Shown: positions 7,600 to 15,634 of the stretch, piece by piece | Numbering within the stretch: the stretch's first letter is position 1 | How the letters are laid out: each line of letters opens with the position of its first letter | NCBI RefSeq assembly: GCF_028553785.1 | Contig: NZ_CP067136.1 | Location: 2,602,501 to 2,666,500 of the forward strand | Direction: 5' to 3' | From: Paracoccus fistulariae | GTDB taxonomy: Bacteria; Pseudomonadota; Alphaproteobacteria; Rhodobacterales; Rhodobacteraceae | Length of the DNA stretch: 64,000 nt | Notes under the pieces: model-generated | Told to the model about the DNA's origin: nothing | The model's database searches: none | The model's input: only the letters and a program-made list of their open reading frames with translations | Made by a program: the position numbers and the translations under genes

Positions 7600-9689
7600 G
7601 CCTGGACCTGCGTGCGGCGGAACCACAGCACGGCGGCAAAGGCGGCAAAGAGGGCAAAGCCGATCTGATCGGTCATCGGCATGGCAACGACCAGCGTGAA
7701 GGCCGCGATCATCGCCAGCGCCCGTTCCCAGATCGCCAATGGCCGCCCCATCCAGCCAATCACCGCTGCGCCCCACAGCGACAATGCGATCAGCGCCTTG
7801 GTCACGATGTAGATCACCGCGGGAATATAGCCGATGGCGCCGGCCAATGGCCCGCCATCCTGCAGCATCAGCGCGGGCGTATAGACCGCCATGAAGGGCA
7901 CCACAAAGCCCGCCGCCGCAACCTTGACCGCCTCGAAGCTGATCTTCAGGCCGCTTTCCTTCGCGATCGGGGCGGCCGCGAAACAGGCCAGCGCGACGGG
8001 CGGTGTCAGATCGGCGAGAATGCCGAAATAGAAGACGAACATATGGCTGACGATCAGCGGCACGCCCAGCGACAGCAGCGCCGGACCGGCAATGGATGAG
8101 GTGATGATATAGTTCGGGATCGTCGGTATCCCCATGCCCAGAACGATGCAGGTGATCATGGTCAGGACCAGCGACAGGAACAGGCTGTTCTGGCCCACGC
8201 CGACGATATACTGGCCGAAGGTATTGGCGATGCCGGTCAGGGTCATCACGCCGATGATCACGCCGACAAGGGCACAGGCGATACCGACGGGCAGCGCAGT
8301 GCGCGCGCCCTCGGCCAGGCTGTCGCGACAGATGGCCAGCGTGGCGCGCCCGCCCTGCGACAGGGCGCAGATCACCACCAGCACGATCAGCGCCGCCGCG
8401 ATGACGCCGATCCCGTAGCGAAAGAAGGCGGCTGCGACGAAGCCCAGAATGATCCAGAAAATCGTGCGAATGACGCCGGACGGCAGGCCCAGCACGACCG
8501 AACTGCCCAGAATCAGCAGGACCGTCAGCGCCAGCCCCACGGTTCCCGCGAAAAGCGGCGTGTAGCCGGTGAACAGCAGATAGACCAGCACCGCCAACGG
8601 CAGCAGCAGATACCAACCCTGCTTCAGGGCCGCCCGGGCCGAGGGAAGCTGATCGCGGTCCAGACCGCGCAGGCCGCGTTTACCGGCCTCCAGATGGACC
8701 ATCCAGAAGACACCCAGGAAATACAGCACCGCAGGGATGGCCGCAGCCTTGATCACTTCGGCATATTCGACATTCAGGGTCTCGGCCATGATGAAGGCCA
8801 CGGCCCCCATGATCGGCGGCATGATCTGCCCGCCCATGGATGAGGTCGCCTCGACCCCGCCGGCAAAAGCCGGACGATAGCCGAAGCGCTTCATCAGCGG
8901 GATGGTCAGCTGCCCGGTCGTCACCACATTGGCCACGCCCGATCCCGAAATCGTGCCCATCATCCCCGAGGACAGCACCGACACCTTTGCCGCACCGCCG
9001 GTGAAGTGGCCGACCAATCGCAACGAGACATCTGTGAACAGGCGGATCATCCCGGCCTGTTCCAGGAACGAACCGAACAGGATGAACAGAAAGATATAGG
9101 TCGATGAGACATAGATCGGGATGCCATAGATCCCCTCGGTCCCATAGGTGATATGCTCGATCACCTGCGAAAAATCATAGCCTCGGTGATTGAAGGGCGA
9201 TGGCAGGTACTGACCGAACAGCGCATAGGCCAGAAACAGCCCCGACAGGATCGGCAGGGCCGGACCCATCAGCATCCAGGCGGCGGCAAAGACACCGATC
9301 AGCGCGATGACGCCAAAGACGATATCGCGCGGCAGCGGCTCGCCCGCCCGCAAGAGCAGATCGTAATACTCGATCCACTGATAGGCCGCGACGGCCACGC
9401 CCCCGGCCGCCAGCGCCAGCGCCAATGCGCGACCAAGAGGCCCCATCCGCCGGGCATAGGCCAAGAGCGGAAAGCCCAGCGCCATCAGAAAGCCCACATG
9501 TACCGCCCGCGCGACCTGGCTGGGCAGGCTGATCAGATGCGCGGCCAGCGCGATCTGAAAGACCGAAAAGGCGACGGCCAGCCAGAACAGGAAGCGACCC
9601 CATTGGCCGGGTGGAAAGCCCGCGCCAAGCGGATCGTGCATATCCGGCGCGGCCGGGGCAGTGCGGGTGGTTTCTGCGGTCTCTGTCAT
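7596..9689 (-). CDS. TRAP transporter fused permease (4TM/12TM, DctQM fusion)
   Basis: 697 residues from the ATG at 9689, which is preceded by AAGGGG; an ATG 15 nt further upstream lacks a site. Highly hydrophobic throughout. The N-terminal roughly 200 residues correspond to the small DctQ-like part, the rest to the large DctM channel. DctM signatures include SSGMMGTISGSGVANVVTTG, GGQIMPPIMGAVAFIMAE, GMGIPTIPNYIITSSIAGPA and DLTPPVALACFAAAPIAK. Acts with the upstream TAXI binding protein as a Na+- or H+-driven importer of a small organic acid. The operon order is binding protein, permease, DUF1850 protein. Confidence 0.92.
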   Translation of the reverse strand: MTETAETTRTAPAAPDMHDPLGAGFPPGQWGRFLFWLAVAFSVFQIALAAHLISLPSQVARAVHVGFLMALGFPLLAYARRMGPLGRALALALAAGGVAVAAYQWIEYYDLLLRAGEPLPRDIVFGVIALIGVFAAAWMLMGPALPILSGLFLAYALFGQYLPSPFNHRGYDFSQVIEHITYGTEGIYGIPIYVSSTYIFLFILFGSFLEQAGMIRLFTDVSLRLVGHFTGGAAKVSVLSSGMMGTISGSGVANVVTTGQLTIPLMKRFGYRPAFAGGVEATSSMGGQIMPPIMGAVAFIMAETLNVEYAEVIKAAAIPAVLYFLGVFWMVHLEAGKRGLRGLDRDQLPSARAALKQGWYLLLPLAVLVYLLFTGYTPLFAGTVGLALTVLLILGSSVVLGLPSGVIRTIFWIILGFVAAAFFRYGIGVIAAALIVLVVICALSQGGRATLAICRDSLAEGARTALPVGIACALVGVIIGVMTLTGIANTFGQYIVGVGQNSLFLSLVLTMITCIVLGMGIPTIPNYIITSSIAGPALLSLGVPLIVSHMFVFYFGILADLTPPVALACFAAAPIAKESGLKISFEAVKVAAAGFVVPFMAVYTPALMLQDGGPLAGAIGYIPAVIYIVTKALIALSLWGAAVIGWMGRPLAIWERALAMIAAFTLVVAMPMTDQIGFALFAAFAAVLWFRRTQVQA

Positions 9690-9747
9690 GGTCGCCCCTT
9701 GCATAAGGTCAGCGCGCGGCCCGGATGCCGGACCGCGCCATGTCTGA

Positions 9748-10701
9748 TTATTCGCTCAGCATGCCCTGCTCGCGATAGTATTTTTCTGCGCCGGGATGCA
9801 GCGGGACCGGCGAATCCTTGGCCGCGTTTTCCAGCTTGATATCAGCGGCGGCGCTGTGGGCGGCACGCAATGTGTCGAGGTTTTCGAAGATCAGCCTGGT
9901 CATCTGATAGGCTGTCTCGTCCGAGACATCCTCATGCGTGACCAGGAAATTGACCACGGCTGCGGTCGGCACATCCTTGTCCTGCCCCTTATAGGTGCCT
10001 GCCGGGATCACCCCTGCGATATAGGGCGCGCCAAGTCCCGTGACCACATCTTCCGGCACCGAGACGATGGTGATGTCCTGCGAGGATGCCAGATCCTTGA
10101 TCGCGGCATTGCCCAGGCCAGAGGATTGCAGCGTCACCTCCAACTGGCGGTTCTTCATCAGTTCGACGGATTCGGCGAAGGGCAGATATTCGACCTTGCC
10201 CAGATCCTCATAGCTCAGGCCGACACCGCCCAGAATCGCGCGGGCGTTCAGTTCGGTCCCCGATTTCGGCGCGCCAACCGACAGCGATTTGCCCGCCAGA
10301 TCCGCGGCAGTGGTCACGCCCGCTTCGGACAGCGCGGCGATCTGGACATAGTTGGGGTAGATCGCGGCAATCGCGCGCAGCTTGTCCAGCGGCTTTTTAA
10401 AGCCGACCTCTTCATTGCCTTCCCACGCATATTGCACGGAATCGCCCAGGGCAAAGCCCAGTTCGCCCTTGCCCTGCTGCAGCAGGTTCAGGTTCTCGAC
10501 CGAGGCCTTGGTGGATTGCACCTGAACGCGGGCGCCTTCGATATTCTGGCCATAGATCTCGGACAGTGCGACGCCCATCGGGTAATAGACGCCCGAGGTG
10601 CCGCCGGTCAGGATGTTGATGAATTCCTGCGCCTTGGCGACAGGGGCTGCAAACACCATCGCACCGGCAATCGCCGCCGCACAGGTAAAGCGGATGGTCA
10701 T
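9748..10701 (-). CDS. TAXI family TRAP transporter solute-binding protein
   Basis: 317 residues from the ATG at 10701, with GGAGGAGA upstream; the open frame continues 5' but without family similarity. Signal peptide MTIRFTCAAAIAGAMVFAAP ending around AKA-QE. The mature N-terminus INILTGGTSGVYYPMGVALS is diagnostic of the TAXI subfamily, as are VQSTKASVENLNLLQQGKGE and DLAGKSLSVGAPKSGTELNA. It captures the solute in the periplasm for the fused permease 58 nt downstream. Divergent from an intradiol dioxygenase across 185 nt, so a carboxylated or aromatic substrate is possible but unproven. Confidence 0.92.
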   Translation of the reverse strand: MTIRFTCAAAIAGAMVFAAPVAKAQEFINILTGGTSGVYYPMGVALSEIYGQNIEGARVQVQSTKASVENLNLLQQGKGELGFALGDSVQYAWEGNEEVGFKKPLDKLRAIAAIYPNYVQIAALSEAGVTTAADLAGKSLSVGAPKSGTELNARAILGGVGLSYEDLGKVEYLPFAESVELMKNRQLEVTLQSSGLGNAAIKDLASSQDITIVSVPEDVVTGLGAPYIAGVIPAGTYKGQDKDVPTAAVVNFLVTHEDVSDETAYQMTRLIFENLDTLRAAHSAAADIKLENAAKDSPVPLHPGAEKYYREQGMLSE

Positions 10702-10886
10702 GGGGTCTCCTCCGTTGTTTATACCCACATCATGGCAGGTCTGTGGCGATACTGTCGCAAGTTTCACAGCGACGACAACCTCCATCACAACGATCTTGCG
10801 GAAATTACGCCGATATCCGGGCCGCGACAGGCATGGCAGGAACCCCGGCCTGCGGGCCGCGTTATCACCGCGATTAAGAAAGGTTA

Positions 10887-11798
10887 ATGATGCAGAAATT
10901 TTCCGACAAAGCCGCGGCGGTGCAGCCGGACGGGACTGCCGGTCGTCGCGCGCTGCTGAAGGCGCTGGTTGCCGCGCCTGTCGCCTTGCCTGCGCTGACC
11001 ACCGGCGCCGCCCGGGCCGGGGCCGAGATTTCCCCCGATCTTGCGCTTGCCGCAGCAAGCATGGGCCTGATCAGCAGCAATGTCTGTGCCGTGATGCCCG
11101 AAACGACCGAGGGGCCCTATTATCTGGATCCCGAGCTGGTGCGGCAGGATATTACCGAGGGCAAGCCGGGCATTCCCTTGCGGATGCAGATCCAGGTCGT
11201 GACCGCCGATTGCCGCCCGGTGGGCGGTGCGCGCGTCGATCTGTGGCAATGCGATGCGCAGGGCGATTATTCGGGCTATGCGAATATGGGCTCTGACCGC
11301 GATGGCAATACGGTCGGGCAGACCTTTTTGCGCGGCACGCAAATGGCCGATGAAAACGGGGTCGTCACCTTCGACACGATCTATCCCGGCTGGTATCGCG
11401 GCCGCACGACCCATATCCATTACAAGGTCTTTCTTGATGACAGTACCGTGCTGACCAGCCAGACCTTCCTGCCCGACGCGCTCAGCGAATATGTCTATCT
11501 GCGCCACCCGGCCTATACCCGAGAAGGTCAGCGCGACACGGTGAACAGCGTCGATGGCATTGCTGCGCAGGCGGGCGAGGGCGCCTTTGCCGCGATCCGC
11601 GAACAGAAAGATCGCTACGTCGCCGCGCTGGTCGTCGGCGTCGATCCCGAGGCCGAATGGGACGAGGCCGGTCAAGGCATGGGCCGCCCGCCACGCCGCG
11701 ACGGGCAAGAGGGTGGCCCGCCACCCCAAGGCGGCCCCAACGCCCAACGCGACGCCGATCCCGCGATGTTCCCCGGCCCGGCCGCGCCGACCGAATAA
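10887..11798 (+). CDS. Exported intradiol ring-cleavage dioxygenase-family protein
   Basis: 303 residues (a second ATG follows at 10890). The N-terminus carries a twin-arginine-like signal, GRRALLKALVAAPVALPALT at residues 19-38, suggesting Tat export of a folded Fe(III) enzyme. The catalytic domain shows GPYYLD near residue 77 and the non-haem iron ligand pattern: Tyr128 in GDYSGY, Tyr170 in YPGWYRGR, and His176/His178 in THIHYKV. This is the intradiol dioxygenase set of two Tyr and two His. The C-terminal 50 residues are Gly/Pro/Arg-rich and look disordered. Substrate unknown; many exported members are uncharacterised. Divergent from a TRAP importer. Confidence 0.85.
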   Translation: MMQKFSDKAAAVQPDGTAGRRALLKALVAAPVALPALTTGAARAGAEISPDLALAAASMGLISSNVCAVMPETTEGPYYLDPELVRQDITEGKPGIPLRMQIQVVTADCRPVGGARVDLWQCDAQGDYSGYANMGSDRDGNTVGQTFLRGTQMADENGVVTFDTIYPGWYRGRTTHIHYKVFLDDSTVLTSQTFLPDALSEYVYLRHPAYTREGQRDTVNSVDGIAAQAGEGAFAAIREQKDRYVAALVVGVDPEAEWDEAGQGMGRPPRRDGQEGGPPPQGGPNAQRDADPAMFPGPAAPTE

Positions 11799-11811
11799 TC
11801 CGATCAGCCCC

Positions 11812-11833
11812 CGCCGCGATCCCTGTCGCGGCG
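11812..11833 (+). terminator. Stem-loop after intradiol dioxygenase
   Basis: CGCCGCGA and TCGCGGCG form an 8-bp stem around a 6-nt loop, 13 nt after the dioxygenase stop codon. The downstream T tract is poor (GATTTC), so it may terminate only partly or protect the 3' end. Confidence 0.45.
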
Positions 11834-12205
11834 AGGGTGATTTCGGCGCGGATGCCTGTCCTGCAGGGCTGGTTGTCTGATCGAAGGCTGTGATGGCTGG
11901 TGCTTTCCCATGAATGGACACAAGCCCCCGTGGAGTAAGTTCGTCACGGCATCGCAACGACGACGCATGCCGACAGAAAGACAGCCCGGGAATTCCTCCA
12001 GCACATGCTTGAAGCCCTGTCCCGTCAAGCCTGCAACTTGCCGGTGACACTGAGATCCGGTTCGTAGAGCAACCGCGGAACCGTAGTACAGCCCGCTCCC
12101 GCCCAATGCGCTTCGAGATGATCTGCAAGGCAAACGGGTCCTGACCCAGGTAAATATATGGCTTGTTTGGTTAAACACAGAAGAAGATTGACCGGTCCTG
12201 AATGT
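11834..12205. other. Unexplained 370-nt intergenic region
   Basis: This gap between the dioxygenase and thiQ holds no convincing gene. Frames of 62 to 124 codons exist on the minus strand but are Arg/Ser/Cys-rich, lack ribosome sites and resemble no family I know. The part near 12,150-12,180 is more AT-rich than its surroundings (GTAAATATATGG, TTTGGTTAAACA). It could be a decayed gene or mobile-element remnant. Confidence 0.35.
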
Positions 12206-12907
12206 TCACTCACCCAATCCCAGATAGGCCTTCAAACCGGCCGGAGGGTTCTGCAGCAGTAACTCTGTGGCAACCGGCTGATGGGCGACCCCTTTGTCTA
12301 TCAGGATCGTACCTGGTGTCAGCGCGCGGGCGTCGTCGGGGTCATGGGTGACCATGAGAACCGTCGTCCCCATATCGTCTGCGATCTGGTGAAGCAGGGC
12401 CAGCATTTCTGATTTCAGGGCGGGGCCAAGTGCGGCGAAGGGCTCATCCAGCAATAACAGCGGACGGGCGCGCAGAAGCACCCTGGCCAGCGCGACGCGG
12501 CTTTGTTGACCGCCGGAAAGATTGGCGGGCCTCCGATCGGACAATCCGTCGAGTCCGACTTGTGACAGAACCTTCGCCACCCGCTCCTGCTGCAGATCGT
12601 CCAGCCGCAGGTCGGGTCTGAGTCCCAACCCGACATTCTGGGACGCGGTGAGGTGCGGAAACAGGTTCTGATCCTGAAACAGGATCGAGATCGGCCGCTT
12701 GCCGGGTGCGATATCGGTCAGATCGACGCCATTCCAAAGCACTCGGCCCGCTTTCGGGGCAAGGAACCCGGCGATGACGGATAGAAGCGTCGATTTTCCT
12801 GATCCCGATGCGCCGATAACAGCGTTGCGGGTGCCTGCTTCGACGGTGAGGTTGGCCTGGAGGGAAAAATCGCCTCGGGTGACCTGGATATTGCGAAGCT
12901 CAAGCAA
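12206..12907 (-). CDS. thiQ: Thiamine ABC transporter ATP-binding protein
   Basis: 233 residues. The start is a TTG at 12907 with AGGAGG ideally spaced 5 nt upstream, inside the end of thiP (8-nt overlap). ABC ATPase motifs in order: Walker A GASGSGKST near residue 33, Q-loop FQDQNLFP near 77, signature LSGGQQSRVALARVLL near 129, Walker B LLLLDEPF near 150, and the switch His in VTHD. The short length and the ThiQ-type sequence around PGKRPISILFQDQNLFPHLT agree with ThiQ. It powers thiamine/TPP import by ThiB and ThiP. Last gene of the thiBPQ operon under a TPP riboswitch. Confidence 0.93.
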   Translation of the reverse strand: MLELRNIQVTRGDFSLQANLTVEAGTRNAVIGASGSGKSTLLSVIAGFLAPKAGRVLWNGVDLTDIAPGKRPISILFQDQNLFPHLTASQNVGLGLRPDLRLDDLQQERVAKVLSQVGLDGLSDRRPANLSGGQQSRVALARVLLRARPLLLLDEPFAALGPALKSEMLALLHQIADDMGTTVLMVTHDPDDARALTPGTILIDKGVAHQPVATELLLQNPPAGLKAYLGLGE

Positions 12908-14444
12908 GGCGGCCTCCTCGGTCGAACAGCCAGAACAGCCCGAAGCTGAGCGCCATCAGCAGAACGGCACAGGCCGAAGCATCGGCGATCCGGTAAGAAT
13001 TCATCAATTGGTACAGCTTCAGTGGCAAGGTGGGAATGTCGGTGGGGAAAAGCGCGATCACGCCCAGATCGCCCATCGCCAGCGCGGCGGATAATCCCGC
13101 GGCAAAGCCCAGCGGACGGGCCAGTTGCGGCAGGATCAGAAGGCGCAGCCGTGCCGTTCCGTGCATGTCCAGTGAATCTGCCAGCCGACCGTAGTTCTGG
13201 CGAAGGTCGCGGGCGGCGGGGATCAGCGCGCGAAGGCCGAAAGGCAGCGCCATGATCGCGTTGATTGCGACGGTGACCGGCAGGGCCATTGCCTGCGGGC
13301 TGACGCTGCCGCGTAGCAGGATGAACAGGCCGGTGCCCAGAACCAGGGGGGACGCGACCAGGGGCAGCATGCCCGCGATCTCGATCAGCCGAGACCGGTT
13401 GGCCGCGATGCTCAGCGCCAGGGTCAGTGACAGCGTGACTGCCAGACAGGCGGAAATCAACGCCATGATGATCGAGCGCAGGGCCGCTGACCAGACCTCG
13501 GCGGGCAGTTGCGGGATCTGTGGCAGGCCGCGCAAGGTGACGGCCAGCATCGGCCACAGCAGAAACAGCGCCGCCAGGATGATTGCCGCATTATCCAGCA
13601 TCCGCCGCCAGCCCGGCGGACCTGAAATCTGTCGGCCAAGGTCCAGACCCGATCCGAATTCCGAGGGGATCGCGATCCAGCGCGACAACAGCATCGCCAG
13701 AACACAGATCGCGATCTGCACCATGCCCAGTGTCGCCGCGCGCCCCAGATCGAAATCGAAGCGAAACGCCTGATAGATCGCAAGCTCGACCGTCGTGGCC
13801 TTCGGCCCGCCGCCAAGCGCCAGCGCGACGGTAAAGGATGTCAGGCAGATCAGGAAAACCGCCAGCCACGCACCGGGCAGGACCGCGCGCAGCATGGGCC
13901 GTTCCAGATGGCGGGCGATATCGCGGGGCCCGAAATCAAGGCTTTCGGCCAACCGGAACCGCTCGGCCGGGATGGATTGCCAGCCCTGCAGGATCAGGCG
14001 CACCGAGAGCGGCAGGTTGAAGAACACATGCGCCAGAATCACCCCTTGCCAGCCATAGATCGACAATTCCGGCAGGCCCAGGGCGCGGATCGCCTCATTC
14101 AGCAGACCATTGCGGCCAAAGACCGAGATCAGACCCATGATGGCAACGATCACCGGCAGGATAAAGGGCGCACCCAGCAGCGTGACCAGCAGCGCCCGGC
14201 CCGGAAAGCGCCGACGGGCCAGCGCGCGGGCCACCGGCACGGCCAGCAGCGCCGACAGGCTGGCCGAGACGATGGCCTGCCAGATCGTGAACCAGATCGC
14301 GCGCAAATCCCAGGGGCTCAGCGCCGAAAAGCCGCGCGCCTGCCAGGCGACGGCGGCCAATGTGCCAAGGATCAGCACAGCCAGCGCGGCGGCGATCAGC
14401 GCGCCGCCCGCCCCGCGCCTTATTGCGAGAACGCCCGCAGCCAT
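12900..14444 (-). CDS. thiP: Thiamine/thiamine pyrophosphate ABC transporter permease
   Basis: 514 residues, the length expected for ThiP, which is a fused two-half permease. Each half carries an EAA-like loop: RLAESLDFGPRDIARHLERP in the first half and RLADSLDMHGTARLRLLILP in the second. About 12 hydrophobic segments are visible. Its first 25 nt overlap the 3' end of thiB and its end overlaps thiQ, so the three are translationally coupled. Imports thiamine or its phosphates across the inner membrane. Confidence 0.93.
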   Translation of the reverse strand: MAAGVLAIRRGAGGALIAAALAVLILGTLAAVAWQARGFSALSPWDLRAIWFTIWQAIVSASLSALLAVPVARALARRRFPGRALLVTLLGAPFILPVIVAIMGLISVFGRNGLLNEAIRALGLPELSIYGWQGVILAHVFFNLPLSVRLILQGWQSIPAERFRLAESLDFGPRDIARHLERPMLRAVLPGAWLAVFLICLTSFTVALALGGGPKATTVELAIYQAFRFDFDLGRAATLGMVQIAICVLAMLLSRWIAIPSEFGSGLDLGRQISGPPGWRRMLDNAAIILAALFLLWPMLAVTLRGLPQIPQLPAEVWSAALRSIIMALISACLAVTLSLTLALSIAANRSRLIEIAGMLPLVASPLVLGTGLFILLRGSVSPQAMALPVTVAINAIMALPFGLRALIPAARDLRQNYGRLADSLDMHGTARLRLLILPQLARPLGFAAGLSAALAMGDLGVIALFPTDIPTLPLKLYQLMNSYRIADASACAVLLMALSFGLFWLFDRGGRLA

Positions 14445-15403
14445 TCGTCCAGCGCCGGTTGCCGCATCGCTTCGGCCTCATCCTCGGAATAGAACAGGGT
14501 CTTTTCGGGACGCGGCAGATCGCGCATGACCTGCGGCCAGTCCTCCTGCGGCAGATTGGCGGGCAGGGACCAGTTGGCCAGCGGGATCACCTGCTGGAAA
14601 TCCGGCGTCAGCACCCAATCCATGAAGCTTTGCGCCAGCTCTGGCTGGTCGGTCGATGCGACCTGCGCGACCAGTTCGGCCATGAAATAGTGACCCTCAG
14701 GGAAAATCGCGGCCTTCTTGGTTTCATCACCCTCGGCGGCGATGTGGTAGGCGGGTGAGGTGGTGTAGGACAACACCATATCGGCCTCGCCCTCGGTGAA
14801 CATGCCATAGGCTTCTGACCAGCCCTTCGTCACCGTCAGGACTTTCGGCGCCAAACGGGCCCAGGCTTCCGGCGCGTCGTCCCCGAAGGCCGCCTTGACC
14901 CACAGCAGCATGGCCAGACCCGACACCGAAGAGCGCGGATCCTGAATCACGATTTTCAGATCCTCGGGCGCGTCCAAGAGCGCCTGAAAGCTGTCGGGCG
15001 GGTTTTCCAGCCGGGTCGTGTCATAGACGAAGGCGGTTTCGCCCCAGTTATAGGGCAGGAAAATCTCATCATCCCAGCTTATCGGCAGCGAGAGGCCGGA
15101 TGTATCCTGTCCATGCGGCGCGAACAGGCCCGAGGCGCGGGCCCGCGCCGTCACGTCCGTGTTCAGGCCAAGGACGATATCGGCCTGCGTGCCCGATCCC
15201 TCCATCAGGATGCGCGGCAGCAGATCGCCGGTCACGAATTGCAGATCGCAATTGCAGAAGGCCTCGAACCCCTCTTCGATCCGGGGGCCGGGGCCCCATT
15301 CGCTGGTCACGGAATCGCCCGCATAGACGGTCAGGACGGGCTTGTCCTGCGCCAGTGCGGGCGTGGCGGCCAGACAGGCCAGCGCAAACAGGCGGAATTT
15401 CAT
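14420..15403 (-). CDS. thiB: Thiamine ABC transporter periplasmic binding protein
   Basis: 327 residues. Signal peptide MKFRLFALACLAATPALA with cleavage before QDKP. The mature start LTVYAGDSVTSEWGPGPRIE matches ThiB (TVYTYDSFxxxWGPGP pattern), as do the Cys pair FCNCDLQF, DIVLGLNTD, WDDEIFLPYNWGETAFVYD and LVLSYTTSPAYH-like residues. First gene of thiBPQ. A TPP riboswitch lies 48 to 125 nt upstream of its start, so expression should fall when TPP is plentiful. Confidence 0.94.
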   Translation of the reverse strand: MKFRLFALACLAATPALAQDKPVLTVYAGDSVTSEWGPGPRIEEGFEAFCNCDLQFVTGDLLPRILMEGSGTQADIVLGLNTDVTARARASGLFAPHGQDTSGLSLPISWDDEIFLPYNWGETAFVYDTTRLENPPDSFQALLDAPEDLKIVIQDPRSSVSGLAMLLWVKAAFGDDAPEAWARLAPKVLTVTKGWSEAYGMFTEGEADMVLSYTTSPAYHIAAEGDETKKAAIFPEGHYFMAELVAQVASTDQPELAQSFMDWVLTPDFQQVIPLANWSLPANLPQEDWPQVMRDLPRPEKTLFYSEDEAEAMRQPALDEWLRAFSQ

Positions 15404-15450
15404 CGCTGCGGCTCCTTTCTGTTGGGTTTCGAAAGAAAGGACAGCGAAAC

Positions 15451-15527
15451 CTTCCCTCCGCCGGGATCAACCGGTTCAGGTTCAACGGGTCCGCTTGCGC
15501 GTCTCAGCCCGGCTGGGCACCCCGAGG
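15451..15527 (-). ncRNA. TPP riboswitch (THI element)
   Basis: Read on the minus strand, the sequence contains CGGGGTGCCC, then GGCTGAGA, then ACCCGTTGAACCTGAACCGG and GTTGATCCCGGCGGAGGGA. These are the conserved THI-box blocks (GGGGTGC, CTGAGA, ACCC..GAACCTGA, CGNAGGGA) in the right order and spacing. It ends about 47 nt before the thiB ATG, consistent with control of translation or premature termination of thiBPQ by thiamine pyrophosphate. Confidence 0.95.
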
Positions 15528-15634
15528 TAAGGGGAAACATAATCCCCCTGCCGCCCGCTGCAAGAAGAAACCGAGGTTTCCAAGGCGCGCGCGGGCCGCT
15601 AGAACTGCCGCTGCAGGACAGGCGAAGGACAGGC

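Noticed and set aside
7600..8616. Upstream part of the long minus-strand frame that ends as the DUF1850 gene
   Set aside because: This stretch lies wholly inside the TRAP permease in another frame; only 7222-7599 has gene features.
11804..12213. Minus-strand frames of 62 to 124 codons between the dioxygenase and thiQ
   Set aside because: No ribosome site, odd composition and no similarity I recognise; they were not called as genes or as a transposase remnant.
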